Positions 35,271 through 43,132 of a stretch of DNA of 64,000 nucleotides are shown in pieces. The notes beneath the pieces are model-generated. The model was not told where the DNA came from. It was given only the letters and a program-made list of their open reading frames with translations, and searched no databases. How positions within the stretch are numbered: the stretch's first letter is position 1; every line of letters starts with the position of its first letter. Origin of the DNA: Reyranella sp. CPCC 100927 (lineage in GTDB: Bacteria > Pseudomonadota > Alphaproteobacteria > Reyranellales > Reyranellaceae); NCBI RefSeq assembly GCF_007859315.1, contig NZ_VOHA01000003.1, positions 372,001 through 436,000 of the forward strand, given 5' to 3'. The translations under genes and the position numbers were made by a program.

Positions 35271-36017
35271 ATGACCGTGGATGCCATCCTGACGCTCGAC
35301 AGCGTGATTGCCGGCTACGGCAAGATGACGATCCTGAACGGCACGACGGCCGCGGTCCGCCGCGCCGCCATCACCACGGTGATCGGTCCCAACGGGGCCG
35401 GCAAGTCGACGATGTTCAAGACCGTCTTCGGCCTGCTGGGTGTTCGCGCCGGCCGCGTGATCTTCGACGGCAAGGATACGAGCCGCTGCACGCCGCGGCA
35501 GATGCTGGATGCCGGCATGTGCTACGTGCCGCAGGGCCGCAACATCTTTCCGGAACTCTCGGTGCGCCACAATCTGGAGCTGGGCGGCGTGGCGCTGCCC
35601 GACCAGTCGCGCCTGGGCCAGCGCGTCGATGCCATGATGACGCGCTTTCCGATCCTGCGGGAGAAGGCGGGCGCCCAGGCGTCGACCTTGTCGGGTGGCC
35701 AGCAGAAGCTCCTGGAAGTGGCGCGCGGCCTGCTGCTCGACCCGAAGCTGATGCTGATCGACGAGCCCTCGATCGGGCTGTCGCCGCTGATGGTCCAGGA
35801 GGTGTTCGCCATCCTCAAGGACCTGCGCGACAAGGGTGTCACGATCCTGCTGATCGAACAGAACGCCAAGCAGGCCCTGGAAATGTCGGACTACGGCCTG
35901 GTCCTCGAACAGGGCCAGACCCGCATCGAGGACACTGCCGGCAACATCCTGAACGATCCCCGCATCGCCCAGCTGTTCCTGGGCGGCGGCCTGGCGCCGG
36001 CGCAGCAGGTGGCATGA
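35271..36017 (+). CDS. LivF-type ABC transporter ATPase
   Basis: A 248-residue second ATPase. Walker A is GPNGAGKST near residue 41, the signature LSGGQQKLLEVARGLL and Walker B LMLIDEPSIGLS follow. The CYVPQGRNIFPELSV stretch is a LivF hallmark. It starts 4 bases after livG and its stop overlaps the dehydrogenase start, so transporter and catabolic enzyme are translationally linked. Confidence 0.94.
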   Translation: MTVDAILTLDSVIAGYGKMTILNGTTAAVRRAAITTVIGPNGAGKSTMFKTVFGLLGVRAGRVIFDGKDTSRCTPRQMLDAGMCYVPQGRNIFPELSVRHNLELGGVALPDQSRLGQRVDAMMTRFPILREKAGAQASTLSGGQQKLLEVARGLLLDPKLMLIDEPSIGLSPLMVQEVFAILKDLRDKGVTILLIEQNAKQALEMSDYGLVLEQGQTRIEDTAGNILNDPRIAQLFLGGGLAPAQQVA

Positions 36018-36898
36018 TGCGCAAGAGCATGCTGGTCGGCCTGATCGGGTCGAACATCACCAACTCGCTGTCGCCGGTGCTGCACGAGGATGCGTTCGCC
36101 ACCGCCGGCATTGCCGGGCACTACCACCTGATGGACGTCAACCGGCTCAAGGGCCGTCAGCTCGAAACGCTGTTGGCGGCTGCCCGCACCGCGGGCTTCG
36201 CCGCCGTGAACATCACGCAGCCTTTCAAGGAAGCTGTCATCCCGCTGCTCGACGAGGTCTCGGCCGGGGCGCAGCAGGTCGGTGCCGTCAACACCGTGGT
36301 CATCGATCCCAGCAGTCGCCTGATTGGCCATAACACGGACCGCTCGGGCTTCCGCCGCGCGTTCGAGGAAACACTGGGGCGTGACGCGGCGGCCGGCAAA
36401 CCGGTGCTGCTGCTGGGCGCCGGCGGCGCCGGCCGCGCGGTCGCCTTTGCGCTGATGGATGTCGGTGTCGAGCGCCTGATGATCTACGACACGGAGCAGG
36501 CTCGTGCCGCCGCGCTCTGTGCCGATCTCATCGTGAAGTCGGGTATCACTCACGGTGCCTTCGTCGCCGATCCGAAATCCGCTGCCAGGACGGCCGCCGG
36601 CATCGTCAATGCGACTCCCATCGGCATGCTGGGGCACGCGGGCATGCCGATCGACGATGCGCTTGTGCGATCCGAGCAGTGGGTCGCCGACGTCGTCTAC
36701 ACGCCGCTCGAAACGCAGTTCGTCGCCCGGGCACGGGCCAAGGGATGCCGGGCCATGACCGGCGGTGCCATGTGCGTGCACCAGGCTGCCGATGCCTTCC
36801 AGCTGTTCACCGGATTGGTGCCCGATGTCCGGCGCATGCGCCGCGTCTTCGACGAAGCCTGCGCCGGGCGTGATGCCGCATTGGCCGCCATGGCGTGA
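36014..36898 (+). CDS. shikimate/quinate dehydrogenase, NAD-type
   Basis: A 294-residue AroE-family oxidoreductase. The substrate residues are present: Ser-x-Ser (SLSP) near 18-20, catalytic Lys72 in NITQPFK and Asp109 in GHNTD. The Rossmann motif is LLLGAGGAG at 132-140. At the end of the next strand the sequence is IYDTEQAR, with Asp159 where biosynthetic AroE has the Asn-Arg-Thr that binds NADP, so NAD use and a catabolic direction are likely. It is the first enzyme after the transporter genes, overlapping livF by 4 bases. It would oxidise quinate or shikimate to the 3-dehydro form. Confidence 0.88.
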   Translation: MMRKSMLVGLIGSNITNSLSPVLHEDAFATAGIAGHYHLMDVNRLKGRQLETLLAAARTAGFAAVNITQPFKEAVIPLLDEVSAGAQQVGAVNTVVIDPSSRLIGHNTDRSGFRRAFEETLGRDAAAGKPVLLLGAGGAGRAVAFALMDVGVERLMIYDTEQARAAALCADLIVKSGITHGAFVADPKSAARTAAGIVNATPIGMLGHAGMPIDDALVRSEQWVADVVYTPLETQFVARARAKGCRAMTGGAMCVHQAADAFQLFTGLVPDVRRMRRVFDEACAGRDAALAAMA

Positions 36899-36941
36899 GG
36901 TGAAGGCCTGACGCACAGGGCGTTGTAACGCAGTCCCTGTC

Positions 36942-37068
36942 GTCCTGAGCGAAGCGAAGGACCTGTTAGACGGCCCAATCGCACGGGCCCATCGATAGCG
37001 TAGGTGCGCCAGTTTTCGCGGCCTGTGCGCGTCTGGGCGTCCAACAGGTCCTTCGCTTCGCTCAGGAC
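36942..37068. repeat. inverted-repeat element, CCTGAGCGAAGCGAAGGACC family
   Basis: Left arm GTCCTGAGCGAAGCGAAGGA with CCTGTT and right arm AACAGG with TCCTTCGCTTCGCTCAGGAC. Same plan and partly the same core as 25280-25410. It fills the 194-base gap between the dehydrogenase and quiC genes, so it is in the middle of the presumed operon. Confidence 0.8.
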
Positions 37069-37092
37069 GACATAGAACCTGGAGGCGAGACG

Positions 37093-38976
37093 ATGCAGAC
37101 AGCGATTGCGACCGTGTCGCTTAGCGGCGCGCTCAACGAGAAGCTGGAAGCCATCGCGGCGGCCCGTTTCAAGGGCGTCGAGATCTTCGAGAACGATCTG
37201 CTGTCCTTCGACGGCACGCCCGCCGACGTTCGTGCCATGGTCGCGGGACTCGGGTTGCGGTCCGTCACGTTCCAGCCGTTCCGCGACTTCGAGGGCATGC
37301 CGGCTGACCGGCGCGACCGGATCTTCGCGCGGGCCGAGCGCAAGTTCGACGTGATGCAGGAGCTGGGCTGCGATCTGCTGCTGGTGTGCTCCAACGTCTC
37401 TCCCGAAAGCCTGGGTGGCATCGAGCGGGCCGCCGCCGATCTGCGCGCGCTGGGTGAGCGGGCGGCGCGGCGCGGGCTGCGCGTCGGGTTCGAGGCGCTC
37501 GCCTGGGGCCGGCACATCAACGACTATCGCGATGCCTGGGAGGCCGTGCGGCGCGCCGATCATCCGGCCATCGGCCTGGTGTTGGATACGTTCCATATCC
37601 TGGCCCGGAAAACCGACCTCGGCGCGATCGCGGCGATCCCGCGCGATCGCATCTTCCTGGTCCAGGTCGCCGACGCGCCGGTTCTCGACATGGACTATCT
37701 GTCCTGGAGCCGGCACTTCCGCAATTTTCCGGGCCAGGGCGACCTGCCGCTGCTCGATTACATGGCGGCGCTGCAGGCCACCGGTTACGACGCGTTGCTG
37801 TCATTGGAGATCTTCAACGACCAGTTCCGTGCCGGTTCGGCGCGCAGCGTGGCCGTCGACGGTCACCGCTCGCTGATCTATCTGATGGATCAGCTCCAGG
37901 CGCATACCGGCGTGATGGACCAGAGTGCGCCGCCGTTGCCGCCACGGGCGCGCTGCCAGGGCACGGAGTTCATCGAGTTCGCGATCGATGAGGGTGATGC
38001 ACCATCATTCCGGCAGATGCTGGCCGGGCTGGGCTTCCGCTGCCGCGGCATCCACAAATCGAAGGCCGTTGAACGATGGCGCCAAGGTGACATCAACCTG
38101 GTGATCAACAGCGAAAAGGAAGGCTTTGCCCATTCCTACAACATCGTGCATGGCACCGCCGTTTGTGCGATCGGGCTGAACGTCGAGGACGCCGCAGCCA
38201 CGCTGGATCGCGCGCGCCGGCTGCTGGACACGCCGTTTCAGCAGGCCGTCGGGCCGGGCGAACTCGAAGTGCCGGCCGTGCGCGGATTGGGCGGCAGTCT
38301 TCTCTATTTCATCGATCACAAGACCGATCTCGCCAGGGTCTGGGACATCGAGTTCGATGTGCCCACGTACGAAGGCCCCGATACGGCCGTCGGGTTGACG
38401 CGGGTCGATCACATCTCGCAGTCGATGCAGTACGAGGAGATGCTGACATGGCTGCTGTTCTATACGTCCTTGCTCGATGTCACGAAGACGTCGGAGCAGG
38501 ACGTCGTCGATCCCGGCGGATTGACCAAGAGCCGGGTCGTGCAGGCCGCCGATGGCGGGATCCGCATCGTGCTCAACGCCTCGCAGTCCAATCGCACGTT
38601 GTCCTCGCGTTTCCTGTCGGAGATGTTCGGTTCGGGCGTGCAGCACATCGCCTTTGCGACGGACGACATCTTGCAGACCGCGGCGCGGCTGGCGGCCAAC
38701 GGGGTCGACGTGTTGCCGATTCCGGAAAACTACTACGACGATCTGGAGGCCAAGAGCGACCTGACGCCGGCGCTGATCGCGCAGTTGAAGGCGCACAACG
38801 TGCTCTACGACCGCGAGGGTGGCGCTGAATACCTGCAGATCTATGTCCAAGCCACCGAGCAGCGCTTTTTCTTCGAGATCGTCGAGCGGCGCGGCTACAC
38901 CGGCTTTGGCGCCGCGAACGCACCGATCAGGCTTGCCGCACAGACACGATTCGTCCGACAGTCGCATCATCTGTGA
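37093..38976 (+). CDS. quiC: two-domain 3-dehydroshikimate dehydratase
   Basis: A 627-residue fusion. Residues 1-280 are a sugar-phosphate-isomerase-like TIM barrel with a four-residue metal site, Glu134 (GFEALAWG), Asp165 (LVLDTFHI), Gln191 (LVQVADAP) and Glu239 (SLEIFND), the Glu-Asp-Gln-Glu set of QuiC1-type dehydratases. Residues about 310-610 resemble 4-hydroxyphenylpyruvate dioxygenase and keep its iron triad, His440 (VDHISQ), His518 (QHIAFATDD) and Glu595 (FFEIVE). The enzyme dehydrates 3-dehydroshikimate to protocatechuate. GGAGG precedes the ATG. No protocatechuate dioxygenase gene lies in the window. Confidence 0.92.
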   Translation: MQTAIATVSLSGALNEKLEAIAAARFKGVEIFENDLLSFDGTPADVRAMVAGLGLRSVTFQPFRDFEGMPADRRDRIFARAERKFDVMQELGCDLLLVCSNVSPESLGGIERAAADLRALGERAARRGLRVGFEALAWGRHINDYRDAWEAVRRADHPAIGLVLDTFHILARKTDLGAIAAIPRDRIFLVQVADAPVLDMDYLSWSRHFRNFPGQGDLPLLDYMAALQATGYDALLSLEIFNDQFRAGSARSVAVDGHRSLIYLMDQLQAHTGVMDQSAPPLPPRARCQGTEFIEFAIDEGDAPSFRQMLAGLGFRCRGIHKSKAVERWRQGDINLVINSEKEGFAHSYNIVHGTAVCAIGLNVEDAAATLDRARRLLDTPFQQAVGPGELEVPAVRGLGGSLLYFIDHKTDLARVWDIEFDVPTYEGPDTAVGLTRVDHISQSMQYEEMLTWLLFYTSLLDVTKTSEQDVVDPGGLTKSRVVQAADGGIRIVLNASQSNRTLSSRFLSEMFGSGVQHIAFATDDILQTAARLAANGVDVLPIPENYYDDLEAKSDLTPALIAQLKAHNVLYDREGGAEYLQIYVQATEQRFFFEIVERRGYTGFGAANAPIRLAAQTRFVRQSHHL

Positions 38977-38991
38977 CGCAGAGGGCAGGGA

Positions 38992-39993
38992 ATGAACCAG
39001 GCGGAGCGACTCGATACCACCCGGCTGCAGGCGCTGGCGTTGGCCTATCAGCAGAGTGCGGCATTGATGGCGGCGGTCGAATTGGACGCCTTCACCGTGA
39101 TTTCGCGGGGCGAGGCGACAATTCCCAAGGCGGCCGCAGCAATGGGCATCATGCCGCGCCATGCCGAACGGCTGCTGACGGCGCTGACCGCGATGACCCT
39201 GCTGACCAAGAACGGCGAGACCTATGCCAATGCGCCGGATGTCGAGCGTTTCCTGGTGAAAGGCTCGCCGCGCTACGCGGGTCCGTGGATGACCTTCACC
39301 AAGCCGCGCTGGGAGCGCTGGGGCAAGCTGTCGGACGCCTTGAAGGTGACGGCCGAGAAAGTGCTGGGCGACTACGAAGGCTTTACGGTCGAGGATGCGC
39401 GGCGCTACCACGCCGCCACCAACTCGATCGGCATGGGCGCCGGCCGCCGCTTCTGCCGCCAGGTCGACCTGTCGAACCGCCGCAAGCTCCTGGACCTGGG
39501 CGGCGGGTCGGGGGCCTACAGCATCGTGGCGGCCCAGACCTGGCCGCAGTTGGAAGCGATCGTGCTCGACCTGCCGCCGGTCGTGGTCGTGGCCCGCGAG
39601 TATATCGCCCAGCACGGCGTGGCCGACCGGGTCTCGGCCGTGGCGGGCGACTTCACCAAGAGCGATTTTCCGTCCGGCGTCGACGTCGTGGTGATGGCGA
39701 GCAACCTGCCGCAATACAGCCCGGACCTCATCCAGCTCGTGGTCAGCAAGGCCTTCGCTGCCCTGGTGCCGGGCGGCGAGATGCACCTGGTGGGCGAGAT
39801 GCTCAACGATGACCGCAGCGGCCCCTTGAACCCGGCCCTGTGGGGCCTCAACGAGGCGGTGTTCGGCAGCACCGGCGTGGCTCACAGCGAGGCCGATGTC
39901 CGGCGCTATTTCGCCACCGCGGGCTTCGTCGGCGTGACGGTCAACGACTTCATCCCCGGCATCCTGAGCCGCGTGACCGGCCGCAAGCCGTAA
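38992..39993 (+). CDS. AdoMet-dependent methyltransferase (plant-type O-methyltransferase fold)
   Basis: A 333-residue protein with an N-terminal helical dimerisation/winged-helix part (residues 1-90, TIPKAAAAMGIMPRHAERLL) and a C-terminal Rossmann methyltransferase domain with AdoMet motif LDLGGGSGAYSIVAA near 168-182 and the acidic ribose contact IVLDLPPVV. The later VVMASNLPQYSPD and HLVGEMLNDD match the O-methyltransferase family. It starts 15 bases after quiC with a GCAGGGA site, so it belongs to the quinate/shikimate transcript. It could methylate a catechol such as protocatechuate, but the substrate is not shown by sequence. Confidence 0.82.
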   Translation: MNQAERLDTTRLQALALAYQQSAALMAAVELDAFTVISRGEATIPKAAAAMGIMPRHAERLLTALTAMTLLTKNGETYANAPDVERFLVKGSPRYAGPWMTFTKPRWERWGKLSDALKVTAEKVLGDYEGFTVEDARRYHAATNSIGMGAGRRFCRQVDLSNRRKLLDLGGGSGAYSIVAAQTWPQLEAIVLDLPPVVVVAREYIAQHGVADRVSAVAGDFTKSDFPSGVDVVVMASNLPQYSPDLIQLVVSKAFAALVPGGEMHLVGEMLNDDRSGPLNPALWGLNEAVFGSTGVAHSEADVRRYFATAGFVGVTVNDFIPGILSRVTGRKP

Positions 39994-40071
39994 CACTGGC
40001 CAGAGAGGGTGGGTGGCGGTGAGGGGTTGCTTCCGGGGGCACATTGGACTACAAGCCGCCGGTCAGGCCTC

Positions 40072-40147
40072 GCCCCCTTCGTCTAGAGGCCCAGGACGCG
40101 GCCCTCTCACGGCTGAAACAGGGGTTCGAATCCCCTAGGGGGCGCCA
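40072..40147 (+). tRNA. tRNA-Glu (anticodon CUC)
   Basis: A complete 76-base cloverleaf with encoded CCA. Acceptor arm GCCCCCT/AGGGGGC, D arm with the glutamate-typical TTCGTCTAGAGGCCCAGGAC, anticodon loop CTCTCAC with anticodon CTC at 40106-40108, and T arm GGGGTTCGAATCCCC. Discriminator base is G. It lies 78 bases after the methyltransferase gene and is followed by its own terminator. Confidence 0.96.
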
Positions 40148-40159
40148 GTCGCCAAAAAC

Positions 40160-40190
40160 ACCGCAGAACATCGAGTTTCTGCGGTTTTTT
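40160..40190 (+). terminator. rho-independent terminator after tRNA-Glu
   Basis: ACCGCAGAA (40160-40168) pairs with TTCTGCGGT (40177-40185) around an 8-base loop and is followed by five more T residues. It ends the tRNA transcript. Confidence 0.9.
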
Positions 40191-40236
40191 CGTGTCTGAG
40201 TGGTACGAAAGATACGACGAAGGCCACGATGCTGCG

Positions 40237-41004
40237 CTAAAATAGGGCGGCGCGTGCGGCGTCTTCCAGCGCTTTCATCGCCAGCAAATAGGGGCGAGGG
40301 CCGTGGCTGACGCGGGCGACGCCATGGCCGGCCAGAGCCGGCAGCGGCGGCGTTGTGTCGTCGACCATGATGTTGAGCGGTAGCGGCGATGCTTCGGCGA
40401 GGCGCGCGATCAGCGCAAGATTGCTGAGGCCGGGCGCGAAAAGGCCGTCGGCACCGGCCTGTGCGTAGGCTTGCGCCCGTTCGAGCGCCGTGGCGATCGT
40501 TGTCGTGTCGTGTTCGGCAGGCGGCTGCTGGAAGAAAACGTCGGTCCGCGCATTGATGAAGAACGGCACGGCGGCGGCATCGGCGACCTGTCGTGCCTGT
40601 CGAATGCGCGCGGCTTGCTCATCGATCGTGCGCAGCGTCGCATCGGCGGGAAAGCTGTCCTCGAGATTGCATCCGACGGCGCCGGCCTCGAGCGCGAGGC
40701 GGACGGATTCGCCGACCGCCGCCGGCGAGTCGCCATAACCTGCTTCCAGATCGATGGTCACAGGCAGGTCCGAGGCACCCACGATCCGGCGTAGATTGTC
40801 GATCGCCAAGGCGAGGGGTAGCCGCTCGCCATCGTCAAAACCGAACGCATGCGCGACCGACCAGCTGCCGGTCGCGAGCGCCCGGGCGCCGCCGGCAGCG
40901 ACCGCTTTGGCGCTGCCGGCATCCCAGACATTGAAAAGGACCAGTGGCCTGCCCGCGACGTGCAGTATGCGAAACTGCTCCGCCTTGCGTCGTTGGTCGC
41001 TCAT
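40237..41004 (-). CDS. isocitrate lyase/PEP mutase family protein
   Basis: A 255-residue TIM-barrel protein of the PEP mutase/isocitrate lyase superfamily. The start LVLFNVWDAGSAKAVAAGGA, LPVTIDLEAGYG, VGCNLEDSF and FFINARTDVF are the usual metal- and phosphonate/carboxylate-binding strands. The KKCGH loop of isocitrate lyase is absent, so it is not that enzyme; oxaloacetate decarboxylase-, carboxyphosphonomutase- or 2-methylisocitrate-lyase-like activity is possible. AGGGG stands before the ATG. It is the last gene of a minus-strand unit with the hydrolase and the Cys-rich small protein. Confidence 0.85.
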   Translation of the reverse strand: MSDQRRKAEQFRILHVAGRPLVLFNVWDAGSAKAVAAGGARALATGSWSVAHAFGFDDGERLPLALAIDNLRRIVGASDLPVTIDLEAGYGDSPAAVGESVRLALEAGAVGCNLEDSFPADATLRTIDEQAARIRQARQVADAAAVPFFINARTDVFFQQPPAEHDTTTIATALERAQAYAQAGADGLFAPGLSNLALIARLAEASPLPLNIMVDDTTPPLPALAGHGVARVSHGPRPYLLAMKALEDAARAALF

Positions 41005-41035
41005 GATGTTTACCCCTGGATGGATCGGCGCGGCG

Positions 41036-41890
41036 TCACTGGGCTTCGAGCCAATGCGCCCGCAGTTCCTTGTTGAAATCCACCCAGCGCTCCTCGGGGA
41101 AGAAGAGCCTGGCGTCCTTGAACTCGATCCGGCGTCGGGTCCCGGGGATCGTGTCGGCAAGCCACCGTGACCACTTCACATCGAAATACACATCGTCGGT
41201 TCCCCAGACGATGAGAGTCGGCACCCTGAGGGTCTTGAGTCGGGCTTCGATGGCGCGCGTGTGCGCATTGTCGAAGGCGGCCAGGAAACGCTGGAAGTCG
41301 CGCGTACGCTGCTCGGTGCGGAGCAGCGGCCGCAGGTAGATCTCGATGCTCTCGTCGCTCAGGCGGTCCGGATGCTCATAGGCCGGTGCCAGGGCCGTGC
41401 GATAGACGCTCTTGTCCGCCAGCATCGCCTCAAGCGTGCCCCGCAGGCCACCAGCGGCGGCCATCTCCAGAAAGGGTTTGAACGCCTCGGGCGGCCAGTT
41501 GTCCTGTGTATCGCAATCGGTCAGCGTCAGGCTGCGGACGCGCTCGGGGTACGACGCGGCGAAGATCTGGGCGATGCCGCCGCCGCTGTCGTTGCCGACG
41601 AGATCCACCGTGTCGATGTTCAGGGTATCGAGAAATTCCTTGAGCATGGTGGCGTTCGCCGTCACCGAGACGTCCTGCCCGGGCGCGCTCTCGGTGTCGC
41701 CGTGCGTGAGCAGGTCCACGGCGATGCAGCGGCGCAGGTCGGACAGATGAGCCAATTGATGGCGCCAGAGATGGCCGTTCAGCAGCACGCCGTGCACGAA
41801 CAAAGCCACCGGTCCGCTGCCCTGTTCGGTGTAGCCGATACGGCCCGATGCTGTCTGGACACTGTGCCGCGTGGGCGAGGCTGTGGCCAT
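41036..41890 (-). CDS. alpha/beta hydrolase with an Asp at the nucleophile position
   Basis: A 284-residue alpha/beta hydrolase. The oxyanion region FVHGVLLNGHLWRHQL is typical. At the nucleophile elbow the sequence is DLVGNDSGGGIAQ, with Asp101 where most members have Ser, as in haloalkane dehalogenases. At the site of the catalytic His it reads DARLFFPEER (259-268) without any His. An acidic partner may be in VWGTDDVYF. The activity is therefore uncertain: a dehalogenase-like, non-standard or inactive protein. It starts 3 bases after the small Cys-rich gene, under the AraC-type regulator upstream. Confidence 0.82.
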   Translation of the reverse strand: MATASPTRHSVQTASGRIGYTEQGSGPVALFVHGVLLNGHLWRHQLAHLSDLRRCIAVDLLTHGDTESAPGQDVSVTANATMLKEFLDTLNIDTVDLVGNDSGGGIAQIFAASYPERVRSLTLTDCDTQDNWPPEAFKPFLEMAAAGGLRGTLEAMLADKSVYRTALAPAYEHPDRLSDESIEIYLRPLLRTEQRTRDFQRFLAAFDNAHTRAIEARLKTLRVPTLIVWGTDDVYFDVKWSRWLADTIPGTRRRIEFKDARLFFPEERWVDFNKELRAHWLEAQ

Positions 41891-41893
41891 GGT

Positions 41894-42049
41894 TCAGCCC
41901 TCCCCAGCTGTCGTCGTGCCGGCGTGTGCTTCCTTCAACTTCCGTGCACACGCATCGCAGCACACTTCGACCGCCTTGCCGCCGATCTTGACCGTGACCG
42001 CATTGGCATCGAGCTCGCAATCGCAAGCCGCACACGTTCTCTCAGCCAT
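41894..42049 (-). CDS. 51-residue Cys-rich protein (putative metal-binding knuckle)
   Basis: A very short gene that is easily missed. The product begins MAERTCAACDCELDANAVTV and has three cysteines in CAACDC and three more in VEVCCDACARKL, an arrangement that would bind zinc or another metal in a small treble-clef or ribbon. The C-terminus is small and Ala/Thr/Gly-rich. GGAGGG stands correctly before the ATG, and the stop is 3 bases before the hydrolase start, which supports real translation. Function unknown. It may deliver metal, or interact with the hydrolase or the Cys-containing AraC protein encoded upstream. Confidence 0.75.
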   Translation of the reverse strand: MAERTCAACDCELDANAVTVKIGGKAVEVCCDACARKLKEAHAGTTTAGEG

Positions 42050-42143
42050 GACATCGCCCTCCATGAACACCTGCGGGGTGGGGAGGCGACTAGGCCATGT
42101 CGAAGGGTTGCGGCGCTGTCAGAATCTTTAGCGACTTGAGCGG

Positions 42144-42974
42144 CTAGCGGCGCAGTGCCGACTGCCTGAAAGACGAGGGCGAGCGACTATAGGCGTCGCG
42201 GAAAGCCGCGCTGAAGTGGCTGTGGCTGGAGAAGCCGAGCTCCAGGCCGAGTGCGGTGAGGTCGTCATACTGAGCGAGCAGGTCCAGTGCCCGCGCCAGG
42301 CGCAGCCGCAGCTGATACCGGTAGAGGGGCATGCCCTCGACCTGGCGGAAGACCTGCGTGAGGTAGACCGGCGAGCCGCCCACTTCGGCCGCAATCTCCG
42401 CCAGCGTCCAGCGCCGCGCCAGGTCGCTGGCCAGCACCAGCTTGGCGCGGTCGACCAGCCGTTGCCGCCCGGTGCTGGCAGCGGCGGCATGCGTGGTGCG
42501 TGGCCCCAGGGCCCGTTGGGCCAGGGTCAGCGCCAGGCTTTCCGCCTCCAGCGGCTCGGCGATGTTCTGGTGCAGGCTGTGCCGCAGCAGGGCGACCAGC
42601 ACCTGCGTCCGCGAATCGATCCGCAGGCGTTGCCGGCGGAAGGCGAGGGGCGCATCGTCGCGCAACAGGCTCTCGGGTGCCAGCTCGCGCAGCAGCGTCT
42701 CGTCGACGACCAACACCAGGCTGGCGTCACCGCCCTCGATGGGGTGGCTGACGCGATAGCCTTCGCCGGCATTGAAGAACAGGACCTGACTGGCCTCCGC
42801 CACGGCGTCGTCGCGCCCCATGTGACGCACATAGGCGCCGCGATAGGGAAACACCATCTGGGTGACGCTGGCACACTCCTCCGGTGTCTTGTGGCGGCAA
42901 CGGCCCTGGCAGCACACGTCGCGGACTTCGACGCTCGGCGTGGTCAGCAGGGATTGATCGTCAAATTCAGACAC
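42144..42974 (-). CDS. AraC-family transcriptional regulator
   Basis: A 276-residue regulator with an N-terminal cupin-like sensor and a C-terminal AraC DNA-binding domain, whose two helix-turn-helix units are WTLAEIAAEVGGSPVYLTQV and LTALGLELGFSSHSHFSAAF. The N-terminus has four cysteines in a short stretch (DVCCQGRCRH and PEECAS), which may bind metal or sense redox state. The start is uncertain: GTG at 42974 is used here, and ATG at 43028 or GTG at 43043 would add 18 or 23 residues. It lies 94 bases upstream of the Cys-rich/hydrolase/PEP-mutase-like unit and probably controls it. Confidence 0.87.
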   Translation of the reverse strand: MSEFDDQSLLTTPSVEVRDVCCQGRCRHKTPEECASVTQMVFPYRGAYVRHMGRDDAVAEASQVLFFNAGEGYRVSHPIEGGDASLVLVVDETLLRELAPESLLRDDAPLAFRRQRLRIDSRTQVLVALLRHSLHQNIAEPLEAESLALTLAQRALGPRTTHAAAASTGRQRLVDRAKLVLASDLARRWTLAEIAAEVGGSPVYLTQVFRQVEGMPLYRYQLRLRLARALDLLAQYDDLTALGLELGFSSHSHFSAAFRDAYSRSPSSFRQSALRR

Positions 42975-43132
42975 GTGGTCACCAGTTGCATCGCTCCGGC
43001 ACCATCGCGCCGTGGATTTTCGGCGCATGCGTCGGACACTCACCCACCATAACCCGGTTTCATCACACGGTCATGACGATGCAGACCACGTCGCCTGAGC
43101 GACCATCGCTAGAAGGTGAGCGTCCTGGTTCG

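Noticed and set aside
36014-36898. Housekeeping aroE of the shikimate pathway
   Set aside because: The NADP-binding Asn-Arg-Thr is replaced by Asp-Thr, and the gene is overlapped with a transporter operon next to quiC, so a catabolic role fits better.
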